Counted from the stretch's first letter, positions 19,105 through 28,641 are shown. The stretch is 64,000 nucleotides of DNA from Treponema medium (GCF_017161265.1 NZ_CP031393.1:434001-498000), one strand, 5' to 3'. Notes: generated by a model from the sequence alone, not told the origin. Program-made: numbers and translations.

Positions 19105-20331
19105 CTAAACTGAGCAGGTAACGATACGGCTAAACCGCTTCTTTCCGGCGCGGAGAATGAGTTCTCCTGTTTCGTCCAAGGCGGCGGCGGTAATGACGGC
19201 TTTAAAGTCAGTAACTGATTCTCCTGCGACAAGCGCCCCTCCCTGCTCTATTAAACGGCGGGCATCGCTCTTTGTAGCACATAAACCGCTTTGTACATAT
19301 AAATCGACAATCGAAATCCCCTGCTCAAAAACGGTACGGTTCATTTCTACGGTCGGCATTGCGCTTTTATCGCCGCCGCCGCCGAATGCGGCTTTAGCAC
19401 CGGCAAGCGCCGTATCTGCTTCATCTTTCCCGTGTATCTCTTTGGTGACTTCCCATGCAAGCCGCTCTTTCGCCTCGTTGATATTGCCTGCACAAATACG
19501 GTCAATCTCTTCGATCGGCAAAAAGGTAAACAGCAGCATAAAGCGGCGTACATCGGCATCGTCAACATTCCGCCAATACTGGAAAAAGTCGAATACGGGG
19601 GTCATCTCCTTGTCTAAAAAGAGTGCGCCTTTTTCGCTCTTTCCCATTTTTTTACCGTCGCTGCGAGTAATGAGGGGGAAAGTAAGCCCGAACACCTCAT
19701 CACCGGTCTTGCGGCGAACTAAATCGACCCCTGCGACGATATTGCCCCACTGGTCGTCTCCGCCTATTTGCAGACAGCAGTGATGTTTTTGGTGCAGCAT
19801 TAAAAAATCGTAGCTTTGCAGCAGTTGATAATTGAACTCAAGAAAAGACAGTCCCGTTTCCATCCGTATCTTGTACGCCTCAAACGAAAGCATCTTGTTA
19901 ACCGAAAAACAGGAGCCGATGTCTCGAAGAAAATCGATATAGTTTAAATCGGCCAGCCAGTTTTTATTGTTTTCGGCAAAGGCTGTTTTTCCGTCAAATC
20001 CGATAAACCGATCGAGCTGCGCTTTTATTTTTTCAACATTTTCATCAAGTTGCTGATAATCCAGCATTTTGCGCATCTCAGTCTTCCCCGAAGGATCTCC
20101 GATGCGTCCCGTGCCGCCGCCAAGCAGCGCAATACCGATATGACCTGCATCACGTAAATGCCGAACTGCAAATTGAGGTACGAGGTGCCCGATATGCAAA
20201 CTACCGCCGGTTGGGTCGGTACCGGTATAAAACGTAACCGGACCTTTATCCATTAACGCGGACAGCGCTTCCACATTGGTGCATTGCTGAAAAAATCCGC
20301 GATCCATTAACGTTTGTAAAGCTTTATTCAT
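19105..20331 (-). CDS. tyrS: Tyrosyl-tRNA synthetase
   Basis: 408 residues, normal length. Class I catalytic domain with HIGH in SLHIGHLVP and KMSKS-like DGKKMGKSEKG, followed by a C-terminal S4 RNA-binding domain. Charges tRNA-Tyr. The ORF extends 38 codons further upstream, but the ATG at 20331 fits the protein family and has TTGCAT-N17-TATCAT placed 6 nt before it, so the mRNA is probably leaderless; no SD is seen. Confidence 0.95.
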   Translation of the reverse strand: MNKALQTLMDRGFFQQCTNVEALSALMDKGPVTFYTGTDPTGGSLHIGHLVPQFAVRHLRDAGHIGIALLGGGTGRIGDPSGKTEMRKMLDYQQLDENVEKIKAQLDRFIGFDGKTAFAENNKNWLADLNYIDFLRDIGSCFSVNKMLSFEAYKIRMETGLSFLEFNYQLLQSYDFLMLHQKHHCCLQIGGDDQWGNIVAGVDLVRRKTGDEVFGLTFPLITRSDGKKMGKSEKGALFLDKEMTPVFDFFQYWRNVDDADVRRFMLLFTFLPIEEIDRICAGNINEAKERLAWEVTKEIHGKDEADTALAGAKAAFGGGGDKSAMPTVEMNRTVFEQGISIVDLYVQSGLCATKSDARRLIEQGGALVAGESVTDFKAVITAAALDETGELILRAGKKRFSRIVTCSV

Positions 20332-20337
20332 AAACGG

Positions 20338-20366
20338 ATGATACTCTTTTTTATAAATAAATGCAA
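20338..20366 (-). promoter_or_regulatory. Promoter for a leaderless tyrS mRNA
   Basis: On the minus strand TTGCAT (20366-20361), 17-bp spacer, TATCAT (20343-20338), then 6 nt to the ATG. Predicted transcription start at or next to the start codon. Confidence 0.65.
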
Positions 20367-20577
20367 CTTTTGACCGCATGACTGCGCGATACAAAAACCG
20401 GTTTTCGATTCTGAAAATACTCAACGTATGATTTCGATAATTCACATCATAAATTCATAATGATAAATTACATCAGTAGTTCGACATCTCCTTTACAAAA
20501 GCCGATTATCCTATTCACTAAAATCTTTAAATGAGGTATCATTTTAGCCGTTTTATGAAAAAAAGGGGGAATCCGTT

Positions 20578-22125
20578 ATGGATATTCAATCGGTATTAAA
20601 AAATCTACACCCGCTTGAAATCAAGGTATTAAAGAACTTTAAGATAGGCGAAGGATTATATGCGAAAAAACTGCAGGAGGTTTTGCAGTATAAAGAAGGT
20701 CATGCAAATCAGGCCTTTTCATGGCTCAAGCTCAAAGAATTAGTAAAAGAAAAAACGAGAAAGACAACCGTTGTCTATGAATTGACGGAGCTTGGCAAAG
20801 ACTATGCAAAAAACGGATTGCCTGCCGAGCGGATTATCCTATTGTTAAAGGAAGCAGGGCCGCTCAAGCTGCCCGAAATCGCGCAGAAACTCGGTTTGCA
20901 GAATAAGGATGTCGGCTCTTCCTTCGGGGAGCTTTCAAAAGCGGGCTGTGCCGCGATGAATGATGAGAAAAAAGCGGCATATATAAAAGACCCTGACGAT
21001 AAAAACTTTCTATTGAAAAAAGCGCTGCTGAAACGTGCAGCAGAGGCTGCCGAGTGCCGTCTGCCTGAGGACTCTTTAACGGATGATGAAAAAACCTGCA
21101 TTGCCGATATTGCGAAAAAGCGCGGCGCTGCGGATGCCGCATTCAAGATTATTGAACGGGACGAGATTGTCTACGCCTTTACGGATATGGTTGCCGCAGT
21201 ACAGAAGGCGTTGAATGCGGCGGGTATTACCGGCGATGAAACCGGACAACTGACGTCCGAAAGCCTTAAAACAGGCGCGTGGAAAACGCAAACCTTCCGC
21301 AGCTACAATATCCAGCTGCCGCCAGCCCGCGTTATCCCCGGCAGGACAAACCCCTACGTTGATTTTTTAGAGAGCGTCAAAGATAAACTCACGTCGCTCG
21401 GCTTCGAGGAATTTGATGGGCCGCTGGTCGAAACGGATTTCTGGAACTCTGATGCGCTCTTTATGCCGCAATTCCACGCAGCCCGCGACATTCACGATGT
21501 GTATTACCTAAAAAATCCTACGCACGCCAAAGCGATCGAGGAACCCTTCCTTTCCCGTGTTGCGGAAATTCACGAAACGGGCGGGGACAGCGGCAGCCGC
21601 GGCTGGAACTATCACTTTGACCGCGATTTTACCCGGCAACTCTTGCTCCGCAGCCAAGGCACAGTATTGTCCGCTCATCAGTTGGCAAAGGCAAAAATCC
21701 CGGGCAAATACTTCGGTATTGCGCGCTGCTTCCGCTACGATAAGGTAGACGCAACGCACCTTTCCGACTTTTATCAGACGGAAGGTATCGTCCTCGGCGA
21801 ACAGGTCAACCTGCGGACGCTGCTCGGTATCCTCAAGATGTTTGCCGTCGAAATTGCCGGCGCTACCGAAGTGAAATATGTCGGCGGGTACTTCCCTTTT
21901 ACGGAACCTTCTATAGAAGTGCATATCAAGCATCCGGTACTCGGCTGGTTCGAGTTGGGCGGCTCCGGCATTTTCCGCCCCGAAGTTACCAAGGCGATGG
22001 GCATCGACGTTCCCGTTCTGGCATGGGGTATCGGCATTGACCGTATGGCGCTGATGGCATTGGGGCTCAACGATTTACGCGAGCTGTTCAGCACCGATAT
22101 CGAAGGCGTCCGGCTCCGCAGATAG
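20578..22125 (+). CDS. pheS: Phenylalanyl-tRNA synthetase alpha subunit, archaeal/eukaryal type
   Basis: 515 residues, much longer than the usual bacterial PheS (about 330). Residues 1-230 form a helical/winged-helix-like extension as in archaeal and eukaryal enzymes; the class II catalytic core follows (GPLVETDFWNSDALFMPQ, FRYDKVDATHLSDFYQ, GIGIDRMALMALG). Spirochaetes are known to carry this PheRS type, an old horizontal replacement. A purine-rich AAAGGGGG precedes the ATG. pheT is not in the window, so the two subunits are unlinked here. murJ follows after 71 bp. Confidence 0.95.
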   Translation: MDIQSVLKNLHPLEIKVLKNFKIGEGLYAKKLQEVLQYKEGHANQAFSWLKLKELVKEKTRKTTVVYELTELGKDYAKNGLPAERIILLLKEAGPLKLPEIAQKLGLQNKDVGSSFGELSKAGCAAMNDEKKAAYIKDPDDKNFLLKKALLKRAAEAAECRLPEDSLTDDEKTCIADIAKKRGAADAAFKIIERDEIVYAFTDMVAAVQKALNAAGITGDETGQLTSESLKTGAWKTQTFRSYNIQLPPARVIPGRTNPYVDFLESVKDKLTSLGFEEFDGPLVETDFWNSDALFMPQFHAARDIHDVYYLKNPTHAKAIEEPFLSRVAEIHETGGDSGSRGWNYHFDRDFTRQLLLRSQGTVLSAHQLAKAKIPGKYFGIARCFRYDKVDATHLSDFYQTEGIVLGEQVNLRTLLGILKMFAVEIAGATEVKYVGGYFPFTEPSIEVHIKHPVLGWFELGGSGIFRPEVTKAMGIDVPVLAWGIGIDRMALMALGLNDLRELFSTDIEGVRLRR

Positions 22126-22196
22126 CACAAGGCAGGGATGCCTCAAAAGTCGGTTGCTTTTTCGACAGTCCCAAGCGCACGTAACACAAAAACGAT

Positions 22197-23783
22197 ATGA
22201 ACCGGAAATCTTCTTTACTCAAAAGCGGTATCAGCCTATCCGTACTGACCCTTGTGTCGCGGGTTTTAGGGCTGATACGGGAAATGACCAAATCAGCCTT
22301 CCTCGGCACCGGCCCTCTTGCGGACGCCTTTACCGTTGCCTTTATGATTCCCAATCTACTCAGGCGCATCTTTGCCGAAAACAGCATGACCGTTGCGTTT
22401 ATCCCTACTTTCCAGACCTATCTGGAGGGTGAGAAGTGCAATGCGCCCGATGCCAAGGCGGCGATGAAGGAGTTTCTTTCCGCAACATTCACCATGCTGT
22501 CTTTTGCCGTAACGGGTACCGTCATCATCGGGATTTTGTGCAGCGGTCTGATTATTGCGGTGTTTTTTCCGAAAATCGGCGACTTTTCCGCAACGGTACT
22601 CTTAACGCGCATCATGTTTCCGTACCTGCTGCTCATCTCCATTGCGGCATTCTTTCAGGGGATATTGAACGGCGTCCGCAGTTTCTTACCAACGGGAATT
22701 ACGCCGATTTTGTTTAACCTGTCCGTTATCGGCTGCACCTTTGTACTCGCAAAGCCTTGCGGCAATCCGGCGCTTGCAATGGCAATCGGCGTGGTAATCG
22801 GCGGCTCCTGCCAAATGTTGTTTCAACTCCCCTTTGTGCTGCGCGCAGGCTTTTCGTTTAAGCTGATACCGTTCCGGCGCTGTGTACATAATGCCGGAGC
22901 GCGAAAAATACTGCGGTTGATTGTGCCGACACTCATCGGAACGGCAGTGTATCAAATCAACGACCTCGTTTCTACAGCGCTCGCGACATACTCCGGAGTT
23001 GGGGTCGCCGCAAGTTTACAGTATTCAATTCGTTTACAAGAACTTATTCTCGGCATCTTCGCTGTTTCTGTCGGCACAGTTATCCTGCCCGATCTTTCCG
23101 CCCATGCGGTTAATAAGCAATGGGAAGTATTTCAAAAACTTTTGCTGAATGCCGCAAAGATTATTGCACTCGTAACCGTTCCTGCAACGATTTTCCTGCT
23201 CTGTTCGGGAGAGCATGTCATCATTTTGGTGTATAAGAGCCGCCGCTTTACCAACGAGTCCGTCCGGCTCACCTTGCAGGCCTTTCAGTGGCATATCGCA
23301 GGGTTATTTTTTATCGCATTAAACAGGATTTTGACCTCGGCTTTTTATGCGCAAAGCGATACCAAACGTCCCACGATTGCAGGTATTGCGTGTTTCGGAA
23401 TCAATATTGTGCTGGCTACGGCTCTGGCAGGCTTTATGCAAGGCGGCGGCATCGCGTTGGCACTGACGATTGCGAGCGCTGTCAACACCGGCCTTCTGCT
23501 GTATTTTCTTACCAAAAGCGATTCAATCGATGTGCGTACCTTGCTTACATCAGCCGCAGGTTTTACCGTTAAAATGCTGCTTTTTTCACTGATTGCCGCC
23601 GCACCGCTGTATTTTTTCGGAGCACGGCTCTACGATCCGTTAGCGGCGTACCCCCGCATTATCGCACAGGGACTTCCACTCTTTATCAGCGCCGCGCTTT
23701 TTTCACTGATTATTTTGACGTTACTTTTGATAACGGGAGATTCTTTATTAAAGACTGCCGTACAAAAAATACGGCGGCGGTAA
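22197..23783 (+). CDS. murJ: Lipid II flippase MurJ (MviN family)
   Basis: 528 residues, about 14 transmembrane helices. The N-terminal signature (TLVSRVLGLIREM, GPLADAFTVAFMIPN) and the FAENSMTVAFIPTF loop are typical of MurJ/MviN. Moves lipid II across the inner membrane for peptidoglycan growth. No clear SD before the ATG at 22197. The stop codon TAA lies inside the left arm of the nested palindrome that starts at 23779. Confidence 0.94.
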   Translation: MNRKSSLLKSGISLSVLTLVSRVLGLIREMTKSAFLGTGPLADAFTVAFMIPNLLRRIFAENSMTVAFIPTFQTYLEGEKCNAPDAKAAMKEFLSATFTMLSFAVTGTVIIGILCSGLIIAVFFPKIGDFSATVLLTRIMFPYLLLISIAAFFQGILNGVRSFLPTGITPILFNLSVIGCTFVLAKPCGNPALAMAIGVVIGGSCQMLFQLPFVLRAGFSFKLIPFRRCVHNAGARKILRLIVPTLIGTAVYQINDLVSTALATYSGVGVAASLQYSIRLQELILGIFAVSVGTVILPDLSAHAVNKQWEVFQKLLLNAAKIIALVTVPATIFLLCSGEHVIILVYKSRRFTNESVRLTLQAFQWHIAGLFFIALNRILTSAFYAQSDTKRPTIAGIACFGINIVLATALAGFMQGGGIALALTIASAVNTGLLLYFLTKSDSIDVRTLLTSAAGFTVKMLLFSLIAAAPLYFFGARLYDPLAAYPRIIAQGLPLFISAALFSLIILTLLLITGDSLLKTAVQKIRRR

Positions 23784-24158
23784 ACGCATTAGGCCTTATT
23801 CTTGACAGCTCCGCAGAAAAATTGAGGCTGTTCAACCAGAGTTGAACCACTTCGCGGTTCAAATGGTCTCACAGCCTCAATTTTTCTGCGATTTTTATAT
23901 ACTCGGCCTAATGCATTTACCACCTGTTAGAAAAAATATGCGAAATTTTATTTCCGTAAAATGCAACGGTTGAACAAAATATGAATTTTGGAAACTGTTG
24001 CATTCGTGCGCGAAAAGCGCACACATCAATGCGCAAGTTTTCGAAAGAAAACTTGACGGTTAAGGTGAGCGGCGCCATTGTAGACGCTCACCTTATACCT
24101 ATGAAATTTCGCATAGAAGGAAAACACCCACTTAAAATACTTATGATGTGGTTGCTGG
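23779..24158 (+). repeat. Nested palindromic repeat, family I, copy C (long form)
   Basis: Outer arms ggtaaacgcattaggcc (23779-23795) and ggcctaatgcatttacc (23905-23921). Middle stem of 20 bp built on cgcagaaaaattgaggctgt, perfectly complementary. Inner ttgaacc/ggttcaa hairpin. The tail stem (atgcgaaatttt/tgaaatttcgcat) is enlarged by four inserted hairpins (about 23960-24095). About 170 bp of this tail (23940-24112) recur inverted at 58325-58497 with only a handful of differences. Fills the gap between convergent murJ and the TPR gene. Confidence 0.85.
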
Positions 24159-24184
24159 GGGCGTGGCAGTTTTTGTCTGGGAAA

Positions 24185-25519
24185 CTATCCGATTGCGTTT
24201 AAGACTTTGTTCAAGCGGTTCTTATCAAAAAGATCCAGCGGGCGACCTTCCGTAAAGCGGCGTGCTTCTTCGGTAAAGGTACCGGCAGTCATACAAATCC
24301 CCTTACCGGCCTTCATCTCTTTAATCCTACCGTGAAAATCGCGCAGTACCAGCTCACCAACCGAGCCTTGTGACCGGAAGAAACGGTATATCACGAGATC
24401 CGCCCATTTAGAAGTATCAATTTCAGCAACAATATCGGTATAGGTTGCAAGAACGCTGATATCAAGTATCTTCACTTTAGCGTTAGGAAAGAAACGCGAA
24501 ACGATTTTGCGGCATAATCCGACAAATTCACTTTGTCCTGCCATCAAATATGTATGGAGATTTTTATTCTGATTTAATTCCTGATAGCGCATAATAAGAG
24601 ATGCGACATCTTTATATCCCGGACTGATGCTCTGAATTTCCTTTAATTGAATCAGTGCTTTTTGCAAGTCCTGCGTCTTAATCCGCGCAGCAGCTAAATT
24701 ATAGCGCAGTTCATTCATGATATCCAACGGGATGCTGTCATGTTTTAAGCCGATTTCAAAATCTTCGATTGCCTTTTCTAATTGACCTGCACGCATCCGT
24801 ATTAAACCCGCATAGAGCGCAGCGCGCGGTCCTACTTCGGGAGATACCCGCAAATGAGTGAATATCTTTAAAGCCTGATCATTTGAACCGACTTCATAAA
24901 AGCATTCCCCCATCGCAAAAAGTGCTTCTTTATTATCCGGCTGCACATCCAATACTTTTTTCAGACTGGGAAGTGCCTCTTGATATTTTCGTAAACTTTG
25001 AAGCGTATAGCCAAGATATTTTAACGCCATCACGTTATCGGGCTGACCAAGCAGGGCTTTCCGCAAAAACGGAACCGCTTTTTCATATTCTTTTTGAATA
25101 TAGTAAATATATCCGAGGTTATAATTTATCTCAAAATGATTGGGATTGATATTTTTTGCCAGTAAAAGCCCTTTCTTAGCTTCTACGAATCGGTCTGTTT
25201 TCAGTGCGCTGATACCGTACCGTAAGCTGATTTCAAATTGCTCCGACGGAATACGCCCACTCATCTGATCCAAAAGCGGCGCATACGAAGCATAGGCTTT
25301 TTCCCAATCTTGATCCTGAAAGTATATATCTCCAACCATTAAAAGAGCGGTGCTGTCATTCGGATTTTGCGCAAGCCGTTTTGTTGCCTCGCGTATCACT
25401 GCGGCTTTATTTTTTTTGCCGATCGATAACGTTCCGTGACCTTTAAGCCCCGTCATAACAACCGTTACGACAGCAACAACTGCGATAATGATGAAAAGAG
25501 AGATAATTACAACAGACAT
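24185..25519 (-). CDS. TPR protein with C-terminal restriction-endonuclease-like domain
   Basis: 444 residues. One N-terminal transmembrane helix (about 4-24), then tetratricopeptide repeats (about 40-310; for example NPNHFEINYNLGYIYYIQ and similar). The last 110 residues resemble the Mrr-type nuclease fold, ending GICMTAGTFTEEARRFTEGR, but the usual D-x-QxK catalytic set is not evident, so it may be an inactive fold. Likely a membrane-tethered scaffold facing the cytoplasm. Start ATG 25519 without SD; TTGACA-N17-GATAAT ends 9 nt upstream, so probably leaderless. Confidence 0.8.
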   Translation of the reverse strand: MSVVIISLFIIIAVVAVVTVVMTGLKGHGTLSIGKKNKAAVIREATKRLAQNPNDSTALLMVGDIYFQDQDWEKAYASYAPLLDQMSGRIPSEQFEISLRYGISALKTDRFVEAKKGLLLAKNINPNHFEINYNLGYIYYIQKEYEKAVPFLRKALLGQPDNVMALKYLGYTLQSLRKYQEALPSLKKVLDVQPDNKEALFAMGECFYEVGSNDQALKIFTHLRVSPEVGPRAALYAGLIRMRAGQLEKAIEDFEIGLKHDSIPLDIMNELRYNLAAARIKTQDLQKALIQLKEIQSISPGYKDVASLIMRYQELNQNKNLHTYLMAGQSEFVGLCRKIVSRFFPNAKVKILDISVLATYTDIVAEIDTSKWADLVIYRFFRSQGSVGELVLRDFHGRIKEMKAGKGICMTAGTFTEEARRFTEGRPLDLFDKNRLNKVLNAIG

Positions 25520-25528
25520 ACTGTAGGT

Positions 25529-25557
25529 ATTATCTTATCTATTTGGATAACTGTCAA
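25529..25557 (-). promoter_or_regulatory. Promoter for a leaderless TPR-gene mRNA
   Basis: On the minus strand TTGACA (25557-25552), 17-bp spacer, GATAAT (25534-25529), then 9 nt to the ATG at 25519. Confidence 0.7.
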
Positions 25558-25622
25558 GACAAGCCTAGTTTCTGAAGTATTGCTTATTTACGTGTGCGGT
25601 GTCGTACGATATTCACCAAGGT

Positions 25623-26987
25623 TTAACTTCGGCAATCTTCAAGATTTGATAATCTTTTCGATTGTCGAATTTCAAGAAAAAGATTCCACAGCGGGATTAA
25701 ATAAAGAAAAAAGGCCGCTAAAAGCACTGTTGCAGGTGCACCGATTGAAGTCAACGGAACGCTTACCGCTATCGACCACGGCATCAGCGGCGCTACGACA
25801 ACGGCGGTATTCTCCAAGTAAGATGCAAGGATGTTTTTATCTTCTATAAGATCATCACACACTTGATGAGTCAGCATAATCGCCAATGTTTGATTGCAGG
25901 CAATCGCCGAAGCAAATACGGAGGCGGTAAGAACACTGCCGAATACGGTAATACGGCTGCTGAGCCACCGCATAATTCGCTGCATTCCATCGAAAAAATG
26001 AGTTCCCTTAAACATTCCCGAATAACAAGACGAAATGCAGATAATTGCAGATACCCGTATCATCGAAACAATCCCTCCGCCGGCCATAAGTTTTGCCAGT
26101 TCCGTATCTTGAGGATGAAAACCGAAAAAGACTATTTTTATCAGCTCTGCCACCTGTATATGCTGCAAAAATCCGGCGCAGAACAACCCTGCAAGGCAGC
26201 TTATCGCCATCGTTATTTTTACATCGATTTTAAATAACGAAAAAAGGATGATGATAACAGCAGGGATAGTCGTAAAAAGCGAAAGGTTGTAATAATCGGT
26301 GAAGATACGGAAAGTCATATTGCTTTCTGTGCCGGAATTAATGATAGTCTCAATAATACTATTTCCCGCGCTGGGATTGATGATAATCCCGATGATGCCA
26401 TACAGAACAGCTGTTACGATAAAGGGGATAAGTGCGGTTTTCACCATCATTTTGATATTATTGAAGACATCAGTATGCGTTAATCCGCTGATGAGATGCG
26501 CTCCCGACGACATCGGCGAGCAGCGATCTCCAAAAAATATCCCCGAAATAACAGCGCCCCCTGCATATATAACGGGAATATTCATACTGTTTGCCAATGT
26601 CATACAGATAACACCGATGGTGGCGGCGCTTCCGAAGGCGGTACCCATCAAAAACGACACAAAGCAGCATAGTAAAAAGCAAATCAGCACCATAGCCTGT
26701 GGTACCGCAAACATAGACGCATAGTACACGATAAAGGCGATAGTACCGCATGCACGCCATATTGCAGTGATACAACCTATCAGCACAAAGATTATCAGAA
26801 TATTTTTTACGGTGAGGATTCCACGGAAGGAATAGCAAAGCATCTCCTTCCGTGTTTTGCCTTTGATAAGACCAAATGCAAAGAAGAGCGCATAGCCGAA
26901 TATCAGTGCATATAAAATTGAATAGTGAAGAATAACGCAGATAATTAAACTGACGGAAAACAGCAATAGAATACATAATTCGAGCAT
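25623..26987 (-). CDS. Na+/H+ antiporter, NhaC family
   Basis: 454 residues with about 11-12 transmembrane helices. The signature FGDRCSPMSS near residue 178 corresponds to the GDxxSPLS ion-site motif of NhaC-type antiporters, and MGTAFGSAATIG lies before it. Probably exchanges Na+ for H+ across the inner membrane; related family members move malate/lactate with Na+, so the substrate is not certain. AGGAG lies about 13 nt before the ATG, behind a TTGACA-N17-AATAAT promoter. Single gene. Confidence 0.88.
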   Translation of the reverse strand: MLELCILLLFSVSLIICVILHYSILYALIFGYALFFAFGLIKGKTRKEMLCYSFRGILTVKNILIIFVLIGCITAIWRACGTIAFIVYYASMFAVPQAMVLICFLLCCFVSFLMGTAFGSAATIGVICMTLANSMNIPVIYAGGAVISGIFFGDRCSPMSSGAHLISGLTHTDVFNNIKMMVKTALIPFIVTAVLYGIIGIIINPSAGNSIIETIINSGTESNMTFRIFTDYYNLSLFTTIPAVIIILFSLFKIDVKITMAISCLAGLFCAGFLQHIQVAELIKIVFFGFHPQDTELAKLMAGGGIVSMIRVSAIICISSCYSGMFKGTHFFDGMQRIMRWLSSRITVFGSVLTASVFASAIACNQTLAIMLTHQVCDDLIEDKNILASYLENTAVVVAPLMPWSIAVSVPLTSIGAPATVLLAAFFLYLIPLWNLFLEIRQSKRLSNLEDCRS

Positions 26988-27011
26988 AAATGTTCTACGC
27001 TCCTTTCTGTC

Positions 27012-27040
27012 ATTATTATGCAGAGATACCTATCTGTCAA
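27012..27040 (-). promoter_or_regulatory. Sigma-70 promoter of the NhaC-type gene
   Basis: On the minus strand TTGACA (27040-27035), 17-bp spacer, AATAAT (27017-27012); the SD and ATG follow about 25 nt later. Confidence 0.65.
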
Positions 27041-27052
27041 TGAGGAAGGCGC

Positions 27053-27382
27053 AAGGCAATTGCATCAGGTGGTTCTTGGCAAGCCCGCAGAATAATGGAG
27101 ATCGTCCAAGCAGAGTTGAACCTCTTCGCGGTTCAAATGCTTACCCAATCTCCATTATTCTGCGATTTTGATGTATTTGTCTGATGCAATTGTCCTTTTT
27201 CTCAAAAATAAAGTGTGCGAAATTTTATTCAAAATTTCGCACAAAAGGAAGGCAAAACCTCATCAAGGCAAAAAAAAGGTGATAATCACGGTACGGCTAA
27301 AGGAGAGATGTAAAGGCCGTACAATGACTATCACCGGGATTAGCTGTTGTTTGTATTAAGCCGGCGCGTAAGGTTTTGCCTT
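27053..27382 (+). repeat. Nested palindromic repeat, family I, copy D
   Basis: Outer arms aaggcaattgcatcag (27053-27068) and ctgatgcaattgtcctt (27181-27197). Middle cgcagaataatggagat and complement. Inner stem aagca/tgctt around ttgaacc/ggttcaa. Tail hairpin 27214-27243. A further large stem aaggcaaaacct (27249-27260) pairs with aggttttgcctt (27371-27382) around ggtgat/atcacc and gtacggc/gccgtac stems. The last arm overlaps the stop codon of the zinc-binding protein gene. Confidence 0.85.
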
Positions 27383-28361
27383 ACTGTGCAAGGCTTTTGT
27401 AAATTTTTTCTATATTAGAAGTCATCCGTTCCATATAGGATAAACCGTCCTCAGCCGACTCAATCGTATAGATTGTTTGCACCGAAGCTCCGACTTCTTT
27501 TGCTAAGGTTGCCGAAACTTGCGGACTTGCCGCATTTTCCGAGAAAACAACTTTAATTCCATATTGGTTACAATAATCTGCTAATTTTGCTAATTGTTGT
27601 GCACTCGGTTCTCCGCCAGAAAATACATCTTCCACGCTATTCTGTTCAAGTCCGAAGTCACGGCAAAGATAGCCGAACGCTGCATGTCCGGTAACAAAAC
27701 GGCGATGGGTTACTTTAGCAAAATTACTGCGGTATTTTGCTAAAAGCGCATCAGCATTCGCAATAAAAGCTGCGGCATTCCCCTTATAGAACGCAGCATT
27801 TGCGGGATCTACCTCGCTTAAACCGTCAGCAATATTCTTGACCATCACTTTAGCGGATTCAAGGCTCAGCCATGCATGAGGATCAACTGCATCGTGGTCG
27901 TCATCATGATCATGATCATGGTCGTGCTCGTCGTGGTCATCATGATCGTGCTCATCTTCGTGGTGGTGGTGGTGATGGTGTCCTTCTGCGAGTTCGATCG
28001 GTTTAATACCGTTACTTGCGCAGATAGTCTTTATCGTATCCTGCTTTACCGCATGGAGAGCATCCGTAAGCCACGGTTCCATACCGAACCCGTTGTAAAC
28101 GACAGCCTTTGCCTGCATTAAGAACTTTAAATCCCCTGCCTTGGGTTCAAAATCATGAGCTTCAACTCCCGACGGGATAATCGTATGGACGTACACCTTA
28201 TCTTTACCCACAATTTCCGTGAGTTCCTTCATCGCATCAAAGGTTGCTGCAACGGCAACTTTTCCTCCCATGTTTTTTTCGGTTTTTCCGCCGGCAAACA
28301 GGTTTACCGCGGCGATGCCGAAAAACATCATACAAACTGCTGTAAAAAACAATTTCTTCAT
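27381..28361 (-). CDS. znuA: Zinc/metal ABC transporter substrate-binding protein, ZnuA/TroA family
   Basis: 326 residues with an N-terminal signal segment (MKKLFFTAVCMMFFGIAAVN) and a cluster A-I type fold: GVEAHDFEPKAGDL supplies the first His ligand, DPHAWLSLES the second, and GHAAFGYLCRDFGLEQ the third region. A long His/Asp loop (about residues 122-155) is typical of zinc-specific ZnuA proteins. Captures Zn2+ in the periplasm. Start ATG 28361 behind AGAGGAG; the ORF extends 17 codons upstream across the operator. No ATPase or permease gene is adjacent, so it is an orphan binding protein here. Confidence 0.92.
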   Translation of the reverse strand: MKKLFFTAVCMMFFGIAAVNLFAGGKTEKNMGGKVAVAATFDAMKELTEIVGKDKVYVHTIIPSGVEAHDFEPKAGDLKFLMQAKAVVYNGFGMEPWLTDALHAVKQDTIKTICASNGIKPIELAEGHHHHHHHEDEHDHDDHDEHDHDHDHDDDHDAVDPHAWLSLESAKVMVKNIADGLSEVDPANAAFYKGNAAAFIANADALLAKYRSNFAKVTHRRFVTGHAAFGYLCRDFGLEQNSVEDVFSGGEPSAQQLAKLADYCNQYGIKVVFSENAASPQVSATLAKEVGASVQTIYTIESAEDGLSYMERMTSNIEKIYKSLAQ

Positions 28362-28384
28362 TAAGAAAACTCCTCTTGCAATAC

Positions 28385-28431
28385 TACTTGCAAATCGGTT
28401 GCAAGTATACACAAATGCAAAAAGTTTGCAA
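28385..28431 (-). promoter_or_regulatory. Promoter and operator-like dyad of the zinc-binding protein gene
   Basis: On the minus strand -35 TTGCAA (28431-28426), 16-bp spacer, -10 TATACT (28409-28404). A perfect 9-bp inverted repeat tacttgcaa-atcgg-ttgcaagta (28385-28407) overlaps the -10 box and start point. A second, weaker tttgc/gcaaa dyad covers the -35. The placement fits repression by a metal regulator such as Zur or TroR; which one is inference. Confidence 0.7.
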
Positions 28432-28467
28432 GTAGCAAATAAGCATAAAAACTAATTAAATCTAAAG

Positions 28468-28565
28468 AAACCCTTTAAAAACGGATTCGCAATCCGCTTT
28501 TGCGGATATGATAAATCACTTCCTTACAGAACAAGCCGATAGGTTTGATGTTTTTAGAGGTTCCC
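28468..28565. repeat. Family II repeat, copy 2 (inverted)
   Basis: About 98 bp with ends aaaccctttaaaaac and gtttttagaggttccc. In reverse complement the interior matches copies 1 and 3: cctatcggcttgttctgtaa, then atatccgc and gcggattgcgaa. Confidence 0.75.
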
Positions 28566-28641
28566 ATATATCATACTTTTTATACTTGAGGAATTTTTCC
28601 GCCTCTTTACAGAACCGGATATTAGTCATACAGTAGCAAGG

